The position numbers were made by a program, and so were the translations under genes. Shown piece by piece: positions 24,117-36,099 of a stretch of 64,000 nt of DNA; position 1 is the first letter of the stretch; every line of letters begins with the position of its first letter. The notes under the pieces were generated by a model. That model made no database searches and was not told the origin of the DNA. It saw only the letters and a program-made list of their open reading frames with translations. Source of the DNA: Stramonita haemastoma (lineage: Eukaryota; Mollusca; Gastropoda; Neogastropoda; Muricidae); assembly GCA_030674155.1 (NCBI GenBank), contig CM060317.1, positions 87,663,920 to 87,727,919 on the forward strand, in the 5' to 3' direction.

Positions 24117-24160
24117 CTGTTAAACATAAATATGTGTGTCACTTACATGGCACTGTAAAA

Positions 24161-24162
<2 letters not shown>

Positions 24163-24218
<56 letters not shown>

Positions 24219-24241
24219 AGAGAGAGAGAGAGAGAGAGAGG
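24163..24241. repeat. GA microsatellite
   Basis: (GA)n with one GAAGAA interruption lies just upstream of exon U1. Confidence 0.95.
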
Positions 24242-24439
24242 AGTTTCTGTGAGTACTAGTTTTTCATGTAAAAAGATTTGGACATATTTTTGCAGGTAAT
24301 TATCTTTGCATGTTTACTAACCCTCTTTTTTTGACTGATAAAATACGATAAAAACTTGTATATATATCGAAAAGTATGCACACTGGCTCATTGTTAACAC
24401 TACCTTCTCTTAATCAGAGAGAACACTTTTTATTTTATT

Positions 24440-24612
24440 TTTTAATTGATTTTATTCTTTATATTGAGGATAATGGGATAAGCACTCTTGTGCTTTTTTA
24501 CATCCAGTCCCCGCGTGTATGCATTTTGTAAATATCTGTTCCCACCGGCACACGATGGCCTACTCTACGAAAAGCGGAACAAGATTTAACGTGTGCTCAG
24601 ATTTTACCCCAA
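24440..24612 (-). mobile_element. SINE-A, truncated copy
   Basis: The tail and 3' half are present (TATTGAGGATAATGGGATAA, CCACCGGCACACGATGGCCT), with an abrupt loss of the head after TTTAACGTGTGCTCAG. Confidence 0.8.
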
Positions 24613-25923
24613 ATGATCAGAATTCGGAACAGATGACAAAATGTATTAACTGCATCACACTGGTGTCCTGTTACCACACCCCCACAATCGGAATGCAGTT
24701 ACTTTAATAGAGAAACTTTATTGTTTTTTTAATATATCTTATATGAGAATTAATGGCATTAAGCACCTCACAATTTCGTCCAAGCAATCCCGCTTTAAAT
24801 AGAAAGTTTTGTAATCTGTTCGCACAGTAAGAAAGTTTTTACAAAAGCGAATAAATTTAACGATCGTGTCAATTTGACCCATGACAGAATTGGAACAATG
24901 ACAAATGTATAAGCTCATACCTTGTCATTGTACCGTCACCCATCAAATCTCTCATTATAAAATAGCTAATTGAAAATTACTGGAAGTAGTGTGCTGCAAC
25001 ATCTATATCAAAACTCACTATGGATTGGCCTAACACAAAATTTCAAAGACTAAGTTTTGCTAAACCTAACTTGAAAATGTCCTGCTAAGTAGACGGCCAT
25101 GTTTAAAAGCATGAAATCTGATAAAGTTTTGTAAATGCTCTATGTGGACATTGAATTCTGCTTCAGACAACGGAGTCCTAGGTCTAGGGAACGTCGTTAT
25201 GTCATCAAATTCTTAACCAAGAATTGGTCATTTGACTTAATATTTCTTGTATAGTATGTATGCACTCTTTACTTTGAAATTTACAACTGAATATGAGCCT
25301 AACTCTATACTTCACATTTTATTATGGTCTATGGTAGCCACATTGAACGGTGGCTCGACGGCTAAGGGGCGCCATGTTGAGAGAAAGAGGATAACTCTAT
25401 GGGTCTTCTCATTGGTTTCGTTGCCGATTCTAATAAGGATATGGTAGTCTAACCGTTAAGCACAGATATTTAACCAGAGTTTTGGATTTACTTTTGTTTT
25501 ATATGAGTCTAGGCAATTGCTTGCCGTGGTGGATGACAAAGTTTCAAATGCTATGGACTGGATGTAAAAAAAAGCTCACTGTTATTTAACATCTTTAATT
25601 ATTATAAAGAAGGTCTCTCGTCTCTCGTCTTCTGTTTCCTCTCTACATCTCTCTTCTTCGTCTCTTTTTCTTTTCTTTCGTATCTTTCTTAACGCACAGG
25701 CTTTACACAGATGATCTTGCCATAAACTTATACGCTTTGACTTGATAGTAGCTCCTTTCTCTTCCTGCAAGGCATACAAGTTTACCAAAACTTCGCTCAT
25801 CCATGGTCTTTAATAAAATGCTCCTCTTGTTTTTAACATAACGGTTGTACATCTTCATTATAAAATAAGTCTTTCCTACATGCTCTCATGAATGAATTTG
25901 CCATGCCTTCTTGCTTTCTCCTT

Positions 25924-25984
<61 letters not shown>

Positions 25985-26755
25985 TAGTCTCTTTCTCTAT
26001 TGTCCTCCTCTACTATTCTCTGCATTTACCTCTCATTTCTTCTTCTCTTTATTTGCCTTTCTGTTGTCTTTCTTTGTTCTTTTTTTCTTGCTCTTTTTTT
26101 ATCAACTCAATCTCATTCGATTCTCTTCTCATTTCGTTTCTGATCATCTTCTTACATTACCTTATTGTTCTCTGTGTTATCTGCTCTGTTGATCTTGTAT
26201 GTCTCCTTACTTTTGGTATTCTTTAATTTGATTTTATTTTATTTTATAGTATCTCTCCCCCCCCTCCAAATTAAAAAAATTCCTCCTTTTTCCACCCTTT
26301 ATATCAATTATATTAAAATGGACTAATTTTGGACATAATTATGGACGTAGATGATTTTCGTTGTTTATTATAATGTTTTCCTGTTGGCTTTTTTTATTAC
26401 CTTTTTTTTTTTATCAAGTTTTTTTTATTGTGATTTGTTTTTTGTTTTGATCGGTGCATTTTTAGTTTTTAATTTAAATTTCAAATTTTTTATTTTCAGA
26501 CCTCCAGGTGTGTTTTTGTATTTAAATAATGTTTTGTATGTTGTGCGTTTTGTGACAGTTTACTTTCTTCTACTAATAATCCAAATACTTTATTGACTTC
26601 AAAGAATTTTCTAATGAAGAGTGACACAACTCTTGCACCTTATTATTTATGGAAATAGTCCAATTTTTTTTTTATATTAGTGTCTTTTTCGTAGTGTGTT
26701 ATTGGTACTGCTATAGTTTTTTGTTTAATCTTTTATTTTGATGTATCCCTGAAAA
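24613..26755. other. AT-rich gene-free stretch
   Basis: It contains a (CT)n tract at 25921-25981, and a small SINE-A-like GGACTGGATGTAAAAAAAAG scrap near 25557. T-rich frames reading as hydrophobic peptides (26350-26600) look like composition artefacts. Nothing supports a gene. Confidence 0.45.
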
Positions 26756-26818
26756 GGGCGGGGACTGGATGTAAAAAAGCCAACATGGTGCTTATCTATT
26801 ATCCTCGAATAAAATATT
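26756..26818 (+). mobile_element. SINE-A tail fragment
   Basis: GGCGGGGACTGGATGTAAAA through GTGCTTATCTATTATCCTCG matches only the SINE-A 3' end. Confidence 0.7.
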
Positions 26819-27059
26819 TGCCTTGCTGCCTTCCTCTCTCTCTCTTTCTCTTGCCAACCCACAAATATGGAAAACAAACCATAAATATACCTTTGTGGCA
26901 GCAACACTACATTGCCCCACAATCCTTCCCCCTTTTCCCATCTCCATTCCCTGCCCCTACCTTCCTCTCTCCAACCACCTATCTCCTTGCTTGAAAATGT
27001 TAGTTTACCAACACCTTCAATGCTCCAAAGTCAGGAGAGTGAGAGGCTAGATTGATGAT

Positions 27060-27830
27060 CAAAATTTGTGTCGTTGATGCTGATAGGGAGAATGGAAGGA
27101 AAGTAAGGTAAAGGAAGGGCCTAAACTTCAATGGACATGATATAACTAATTTCAGAAGATGTGTTGTAAACTGGCCCCGCCTGTGAAAATCACAGCTAAC
27201 GTTGGTGCTTGTTCACTGTGTTTTTTTCATCTCTTTCCTGTACTGTTCCCTGTATAACAGTCTTGGCTTGGTCTAGTGTTTGTCTGACATGCCCATACCA
27301 CTTCAGTTTACATTTTTTCACTGGTCAGCTTTTCATGTGTCATGATGGTGTTGTCAGTTCTTGTTTTTATTCCATCACTATTGTGGTGTCTGTGTGAGAT
27401 ACCAAGAAGTTTGCCAAAGCATCTCATCTCCATTGCTTCCTTTTAATGTGTACTATTATGATCGTCGTTTTACATGTATACAAAAATATGGACATGACAA
27501 GGGAATGCATCAGTCTGATTGTGAAGCTGACGGTGATGTTCTTGTTATTCCACAGGACTTTAAGTTTGGCATTGCAGCTGTGGTCTGGGATATCCTGGGG
27601 AAAATTTCAGGCTTTGATCCTTCATTGGATACTATAGCTCCTAGATATTTAACGCAACGGATGGTCTTAATTTTCTTACTGTCTATGACAATGTCAGTGC
27701 TGATGCCATTGGCTTTATTTGTCATCAACTGGAGTTTCTCTGCAGTGATGTGTATGTCATATGCTGAAGAGGCTTTGACAATGTGATGAAACAAAAGAAG
27801 AGGTGACACTATTCACAAAGAGAACATAAT
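27060..27830 (-). pseudogene. Third LINE remnant (post-RT region)
   Basis: The minus-strand translation gives AEKLQLMTNKANGISTDIVI, then KYLGAIVSNEGSKPE, then RISQTTAAM and, after frame changes, RCFGKLLGISH and KWYGHV. This order (thumb FKYLGxxxSDEGSKPE, RCxRRLLxISY, KWxGHV) is that of the C-terminal part of non-LTR retrotransposon ORF2. Stops and shifts are frequent and the reverse-transcriptase core is missing. The subfamily differs from the remnants at 9.8 and 13.4 kb. Confidence 0.8.
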
Positions 27831-28797
27831 GATCTGAGGCATTGACAGTTGTTGGATGCAGCAGATCTTAAAACATGTTACAACAACAAAATAACTTTTC
27901 TGCAGATTCTGTGCTTATTCTCATCAACTAACTTAAGAGTTTTGTCAGCTAGCGTTTAATTTGGAGTTGGCTAGTCTCAAGCCTGAAGGTTTTCCAACCA
28001 ACCAAATATTGATGTGTCAAAAACTAAGGCATTTTCTTGTAACTTTTTTTTTTTTTTTAAAAACTTTTAGACTGCAATTAGAATTTAGGTTTTATCTGTT
28101 TCAGGAAAAAAGTTTAACTGATATATTTGAGCATGTGCTCAGCTTCACTCCTTCTGTAGGGAGGATTACTGACACGACCATGGACAGTGACTGTTTTTTT
28201 TTTGCTGTGGGTGGGTGTGCTTAACAAAACTTGTACATGATCAAAATAGAATCAGTCTCAAGAAATATATATATATAGTGAAGCAACTATTCAAATGGGA
28301 AAGAGATAGAGAATTTTCTTGTGTTGAGAATCCATTACAATTCAGCTAAAATATTTTGGAAAAGAAAAAAACGAGAAAAAAAAGACTTTATAATGGAATA
28401 GTACTGTCTGAAATTGATGAAACAGAAGGAAATTATTGAAAATGTAAAAGTTACTGTCTCCTCCAAATTTAGTTGTAAAAAATGTTAAAGTCTGTGTAGC
28501 CAGGGAAATGCCAATAATAGACCTAATATCAGGAAGGTGATTTCTTCTGTGCTTTAAATGGACAGATTCATAGACATTTGAACTGTCTGGAAATATTTGT
28601 GTAGACATCTTTGGTTGCCAGCAGTTCAATCTAGGTAAAAAATATCAAACAAAAAAAAAACAAAAAAATTCCCCCCAAAGCTGTTACTGTTAGTGCCATT
28701 GAGAAACTGAGAGACAACTTTTAAATTTTGAACTGATCTGAAGCGTTATGTCAGCAGGTATGTTTGAAATACACATAAAATTGTATGCATTAGCTCA
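27831..28797. other. Gene-free stretch
   Basis: A minus-strand frame at 28500-28629 (MNCWQPKMSTQIFPDSS) follows a possible TTTACCTAG acceptor. It has no downstream partner, and I do not call it an exon. Confidence 0.35.
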
Positions 28798-28807
28798 CAC
28801 ACGCACA

Positions 28808-28889
<82 letters not shown>
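28798..28889. repeat. CA microsatellite
   Basis: A (CA)n run follows a short ACGC/GCACGCAC leader. Confidence 0.95.
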
Positions 28890-28890
<1 letters not shown>

Positions 28891-31800
28891 GATACCACAC
28901 ACTCCAGTTGACAAGTAGAATTATTTATTTTACATTTTACCATTTCACATTTTACCAAAGTGAAATTAAAAAAAAAGAGTAAAGTATCAATCAGCAGTAC
29001 ACATAAACTGTGTAATTCACAAAACAAATTGCAAACTTACATGATCTTGACTGACAATAAGTGTCAAAAGAACAAAAAAGTTCACGTTTCATTGACATGA
29101 GAAGGTGACTCTCAAGTTACAAGATATCTGACAGCATCTGCTCATTTCTTGCTAATGTTAAAGTCAGCAGAATAGAAGCACCAAAAACTGAAACAATCAT
29201 AAATAAACATATAATCACTAAACTGACATGTCAACTGTCAATGTATATCACGTTCACTTAACAGTTTAAATAGTTTCATAAAAGGAACATTAGTTATCTA
29301 ATTTCATGTAAAACAAATGTAAATGTTTATCTATTCTATCATTTCTTTATCTTTCACAGCATACCTTTCAACAATGGAATCTCGATTTTCATGTAGCGAA
29401 AACCATTTGTGTATCTTTCACAGCATATCTGTTTGAAAAACAAAATAATACATTTCCTGCAAGTATGATTAAAAACTGATGAGTTATCAGCTTATTCGAA
29501 TTAATTTTCAAAAACCAAGCAGTCCACCGAAAGAAAACAAATTCTTTCTTACAGTTCAAATAATATACAGAATATAAGCCACAGTTCTTTCACATTTTTC
29601 CTGAAGAAACAAAACAACAACAAAAAAACCCACAAACAAGCATGCACACAGTTTAATAACCAACATATTATAAATATGATGGCTACTTTCATCTACATTG
29701 TTTTGGTGTTTTATTATTTCAAGATAGCAACAAGTGAATAATGTCAAGACCCAACACTATCATAAAAGTGAAAATAACTGTAGTTTTTTGCGCAGTAAAG
29801 CAGGAAAGAATTACAAGAGCATACATCAGCAGACAGCCAGAGCCAATAAAACTGGGGGAAAATAAGTACAGTAAAAACTAAGAGTGGTGTAGAAGATTCC
29901 TTTATGACTGAATAGTTAGATATAAAATGTGTATACATGTATAAATGTAAGTACCTTTCTTTGTGTAATTTCAATCAGATAATCTTATTAACAGAACATC
30001 TCAATCTTTCATATAAAAACAGGAAATCAGAACGGGCTATTTGGGACTCTTTGGTGATACTTTTATCATGATTAATGATTACAGGCCTTTCAACCATAAT
30101 TATGTTAGCAGACTTTTTTCAACCAGCAAAAAGCATCTGGAAAAAGTGATGCCAACATACTGTATCAAACAACAGGGTGTCTCTCACATGCCACACAACA
30201 AAATATCTAAAAATACTTTCTGCCTTCTGTATACTTTAAAATATATACAACCAAAATAAAGTCTATTGTATGTGTATTTTAAAAACAAAATGCAAACTAC
30301 AAACTAAACAAATAAAAAGTTGCCATCATTGCTGCAACATTTTAATGCCTTTGAATTTATTGCTCCCATATTTGGATGAGTTTATGGAGACTAATGGCAT
30401 AAAAAGTAAGGGTATCGGAGGGGGAAAAAAGGGTTTAAAAATAACAAAACATAACAATAACAAAAAAGAGCAAAAAAAGTACAATGCCACTGTCTTCCAG
30501 CATAAGCAATGTAGTTGACATATGGGGGTTCAGAAAATGGCACAATGGGTAATGACGCTATCAATTCTGCATTCTCAGTACACAGCCTTGCACACACACA
30601 ATACATGTACCCTGTACACTATATCATTTTTAAAACAGTCAACACTTCTAGAGAACTTCAGACTTTTTCAGGATGCAAACTATCTTTTGTTATCGTTTAT
30701 CTACTGCAAGTTTTCTGGAATCTTGTGAAGGTCTGCTGCAGAAACAGTGATCATGTTGGATCGCAGAGGAAGGTTACACAAAAACAATACACTCTAAGCC
30801 ACACAGTGAGCTCACTGTGGAATGTCACATGGTTTTGTGCAGCATGATTCACTTGCTGACAAACAAAGGAGAGGAAGCACACTGCTGGCATCCCAATTGT
30901 GTGGGAAAATAGGCTATCTTCAAATTCTATGATCCTATAGGATTCTATGAGCCTATACATTTTATCCTGAAGTCTTGGGATTTCAATACATAATTTTGGT
31001 TTAAAGAGATATTTAGAAAAAAACAACAACATGGCTATAATACATAGAAACATTATGAGCAACAACAAATCAACAGCTTATATATGGGTTAACTTTATGT
31101 TTCATGATACATAGCCTTGTGTTTCCTAAAAAGAAATTATTATTCAACATAAAACAGGGGCCTTCCAGTTTTCTTATCACCCAACAAGTAGCTATTTTCA
31201 TTTCAGCCAGAATACATGCACCAGGCACAAAAAACAGTCCACTAATACAATCCTCACCCAAAATAATCTGTCACCCACACATATTCACATGAATTACCAG
31301 CTGGAGATTCAGATTCACAAACTGATGTCATACTTGTGATGATCTTCTCAATTAATTGAATGTAGTCTTGCTTAATTGTATATATTTATTTTTGAGCAAC
31401 ATCTCAATAAACATGTTGCAGTGGAAAATCCCAATGAAAATTCTTGGTATCACCTATCACATACAGAAACAAAGATTGTCTTATGCCGTCAGATATACAG
31501 TTCAGAGTACTCCTACGCTCACATGGTCATGTTGAATGTCAATTTAAGTACTTTTGTTTGTCACTTTGATACCACTTGAAAAAGATCAGCATCAAGCATT
31601 CTCAGCACCCAAACATCTACTGGTGCAACACAAGGCATTGGAAATTCATCTTTTGCTCACATGCTAAAACTTGACAACTGAAACACCATGATTAGAAAAT
31701 CTTAAACTGAACAGGGCTTGTTTTTTGTCTGTAACAGTCTTACTTTGTGTGATCTTTAAGAGCCTGATCACACTTTTGTTGTAAGGCTAATACAATAAAT

Positions 31801-32276
31801 AAAATAGAATGAGGAGTTTGAAGCAAAGTGAAACAAAAGATTCATTTCAGGATAAATCAACAACGGATCAAGCAAGCAGTAGCTTATGCAACATCAATAA
31901 TTTCAACTTTTTGTAAACTTATTTCAGCAGGCTCCACTATTTCATTGTTAAAATCTGAGTCTTTCCATAAAGAACCATAAAAAGGCAGTAAGATACAAGG
32001 TAGCTCTGAAAAATATGAGTCCAACCCACCCCCCCCCCCCCCCAAACACATTTTATGACTTCTAAAACAAACTCTACAGTGGAAGCTGAGTTTCTTCATA
32101 AAGTGTATTCTGTCATTATTGCCACTTGGCTTAACCAATTGAAGGATCAGAAGGAGATGGAAAATGGTTAGCATAGCCTTACTTTTGCATGAATCAGTCT
32201 GTGAATCTGAACCCAGTTGCTTGTATACAACTGATATGTTAAAAAAAAAAATCATAAACTGCTAGGGTAAAGCTGA
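28890..32276 (-). other. Downstream flank and presumed 3' UTR of PDIA4
   Basis: No exon-like segment is visible. On the minus strand the first AATAAA after the PDIA4 stop is at 31385-31390, about 0.9 kb downstream, and is a candidate polyadenylation signal; others follow (for example near 30355). The UTR end cannot be fixed from sequence alone. Confidence 0.4.
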
Positions 32277-32688
32277 TTACAACTCTTCTTTTACAGCACC
32301 AAGTGGAACCGTAGCTTTGTCTTTCAAGAAGTTCACAAAATCCTCTAACTCGCGGCCCCCCTCATACTTGATGGGGCTATCTTTCTTGTTGGTGGGGGCG
32401 AAGTAGATGGTTGGGAACCCCTCAGCATTATACTCATCAGGGGCATCGTTGGCTGTGGCGTCCATCTTGGCAATGACCAAGTCTTTGGCAGCTTTGAATT
32501 TCTTGGCCAGCTGCTTGTAGACAGGCTCCAGCTTCTTGCAGTGTCCACACCAGGGCGCATACAGCTCCACCAACACGTCTTTCTTGGCGTCTTTGACGAT
32601 CTTGTCAAAGGTCTTCCCCACCACAACTTTGACAGGGCCTTGCTGTTTCTTGGGCTCTGGCTGAGACCTCACGTGGACTTCAGTTTGC
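32277..32688 (-). CDS. PDIA4: PDIA4 last exon: domain a' and KEEL
   Basis: After the TCGTGCAG acceptor the phase-1 frame gives GKLKS. One base must then be added near 32673 to continue as [64 protein letters not shown] and the C-terminal KEEL. The third CGHC is not interrupted by an intron, unlike the first two. Confidence 0.94.
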
Positions 32689-34681
32689 CTGCACGACAAG
32701 GAAATCAAACAATCATCAGTTACTGCAATGTTCGCTTTTTTTAAATCTGTGTTCCACATGCCAAATTTGCTAACGCAGCCCTTTGTAATTTGCTCCGTAA
32801 AAATTACAGCACAAAGTAAACACTACACCAGTGTGCATACATTTGAAAAAAAAAAAGTGATTTGCTGTAAGTGGCTCACCCTTTTTGAACTGCTCCAAGA
32901 AGTCCCTGATGTGGTCAGGGTCGTACTCCTCCATGGCCTCCATGGGATACTTCTTGCCGTCAGCGATGATGCCGATGTTCATGTCCTCCCCAGACAGCTC
33001 CAGCCCAAAACTGGTCAGCAGGTGATCGTTGCTTTCGTCATTGGCGATAGCGAATCGGATTCCTTTGTAGTCCTTGGCAACTTCTGCGATCTTCTGTCTC
33101 CACATTTGTGTGCCTGCATCACAAAGAGTCAGGTCTTGTATCTACACTTGCATTCTAACTGACATATAAATGAAATTTAGTGTTAAGGAAATCATAGCCG
33201 CAAGAAAATGTAACTCAGAGAGAGGTAGATGGGTGGATAGTTGTTTTTCTTCTGGGGGGTGGTAAGGTTGTTTTTTTTCCTTTTATTTATTTATTTATTT
33301 AATTTCAAGGATAATGGAAGGTTTGGCAATGTAGACCTTCTTCTTCATTGAATGCTCAGACAGCAACTGTTGTCTGTCATATGAGTGAACATACGCCGCG
33401 CTGCTGCTGAATGCCTCACAAGTCAGGCCCAGCACATCTGACAGCTTTGTAGACAAAGGGAGTAATGTCACTGCTCTACTTTCTATACTGTACTCAATGC
33501 AGTTTCTCCAATGCCATTCACTCTAAATCTACAGTAATTAACTGTTCTTAAGGAACAGTAAATATAACAATCATACCAAGAATGTAAAAAGAAAAGTTGC
33601 ATGCTAATGTTGTGAACAACATAAAATGACAAATTCAACTAAATACATGAACAATGGTTATGTCTGTGATGATGACAGTCAACAAGCTGAGACACTATCA
33701 TGATAATTACATGTATGAAGTGAAAGGTAAACAGAATATAATGTAACCTGTAGTAAAAAATAATTTCAGAACCAATCAATCACATACTGAATCCTCCAGT
33801 CTTCACAGAAACACAAAAAATACAGATTAAAAGAAAAAAAAAAGTAAAATCATGTCCATAAACAAAATGTTTGAAACCCCCCCCCCCCCTTCTAAAAAAA
33901 AAAAAAGGGGGTGGTGGTGAGTGTGACTTTTAAAGAATGTACAGATCCTTTTTCCCTGTGGTCCAAAGCTCCAAATCGAACAGAGTCGAGAATGAAATGC
34001 AGAGAGTGACTGATTCTGAGTAACCGCTCTCAGCTTTCCATCAACTGCCCACCAGAGGAACTGATAGATCCCTGATGAACTGGTGATATCTCACCCTCTG
34101 CTCTCCTAACATAACACAGAATGAGCATCCACCACTGCACAGCTAAAGCCTACCTCTCAAAACCTTATATTCAACTATAATTATCCCCTCTTTTCATCTT
34201 AATAGTGTCCCTGCTCATCATATACTAAATATCCACCACCCTGCCAAGTGTATACCTTTTATTACTATATATATATGTGGTGTGTGTGTGTGTGTATGTG
34301 TACATTTATCTTTGTTATAAATTTAAATTGTTATTGGTTACATGCGTAAGAATTGGTTGAATGCAAGCGCTTTGATTTGTTTTTGCAAGATTTAGCGCTA
34401 TATAAATTCCATTTATATTATTACTATCATTATCATTATTAAAGTGCAAGGGCACAGGTTTAGCTACAGAGCAAAAATTACATTTAATAAATCTCTTGAA
34501 CTATCTTTAAACATTTCTACTAGAAGCTGGAGTTGTAGATGAACAAGAACCCCCCCCCCCCCCCCCCCCCCCACCAAACCCTGAAAAAAACAGCAATGTG
34601 GTTTATCAATCATATACAATGTTATGGATACAGCACACAATCATATTATGTCTTTATGATCTTCAGCAATAATTATGAAAG

Positions 34682-34713
<32 letters not shown>

Positions 34714-35872
34714 TCCTAAACTGTGTCTAAGTTTACCAACATTCACAATACTGAGACTACAGTGACCCACAAGTCTCAGGAAGGGGCATTTGCCTCTTCC
34801 TCCTATCTTAGTACGGTAAAGCCATAAACATAAACTGAGGTTTAAATTCAACATAGAACACATCCTTGTTTGTTGTCATTAAATTTGCAAATGATTTACT
34901 AATGCAGTTGCCCAAAGGTGGCTAGAATGTTTCTTTCTCATACCAAAGCATAGTTGATAAACAAAGCAGACTGTATGTCATGAGTTCCCTGCAGTGTTGA
35001 ATTCATGCTATCCACATGTACTTGCCCACTGAGAGCAGTACACAAAGAGATGTTCACTCTCAGCAGGGCATTGCCTGTAAACACTCTCTCTCACACTCCG
35101 TCCATCCTACATTATTCCCTCAATTAAGACATAAATATCATCCTAAACACCCATATTTTGTTGCAAAGTCGGTCTTACAGATCAATGGGAATAGGGAGAA
35201 ACTTTTTTTTTTTCTTTGCTTGAAACTATCACAACACAGAACATAATTTCATGTGAGAGCACAACCCCAAGCATCCTGTATACTTGACAGTAAGAAACCA
35301 AGATTTCACAACAAACATTGCAAGTCAAATAGAAACTTGACACAAATTTTGAAAATAAAATTATAGAACTCACATTTTACCTATCAAGACACATCAATCT
35401 TAAATAATGATAAAAAGAAACCAAAACAAATAGCTCATTCAGTAGACCTTACCTTCAGCTCCATAACATGCCATTTAGGTTCAAACTTGGTGTAGTATCG
35501 CTCTGCGTTTATCACCAGAACAGACTTGGGATTGGCTTTGTACATTTGGAACAAAGTTTGGTCTGTTGTGTAGCCAAAGGTGTAGTCCCCCCTCTTCTCT
35601 TGCACTGTAGGAACAAAAAAATCACATGTTTTGTCAATGAGGTTATGGTGTGGGGATGGAAGGGGAGGCGGGGTTGGAGATAGAAAGAGAGGGGCACAGA
35701 TAGACAGAAAATAAAGAGATCTGTGTTTTTCTTTTTTTATACATTAAAATACAGTTTTTTAAACATGCACAAAACAATAAACCTATTTACTCTATCTTTT
35801 GTTTAGTTGATATGATGAAACTGCATTGATCATGAGTACAGAATACATTCCATCAGTGGTGTGTGTGTGAGA

Positions 35873-35913
<41 letters not shown>

Positions 35914-36032
35914 GTGTGAGTGTGTGTGTGGTGTGATGTGTGTGTGTGTGTGTGTGTGTGTGGTGTGAGTGTGTGTGTGTGTAGTGTGTGTGTGTGTGTG
36001 TGGTGTGTGTGGTGTGAGTGTAGTGTGTGTGT

Positions 36033-36099
<67 letters not shown>

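Noticed and set aside
34760..34800. Missing PDIA4 exon, because the minus strand reads LRLVGH
   Set aside because: Only the four residues LVGH agree; flanking residues do not match the family, and no splice sites in the needed phases surround it.
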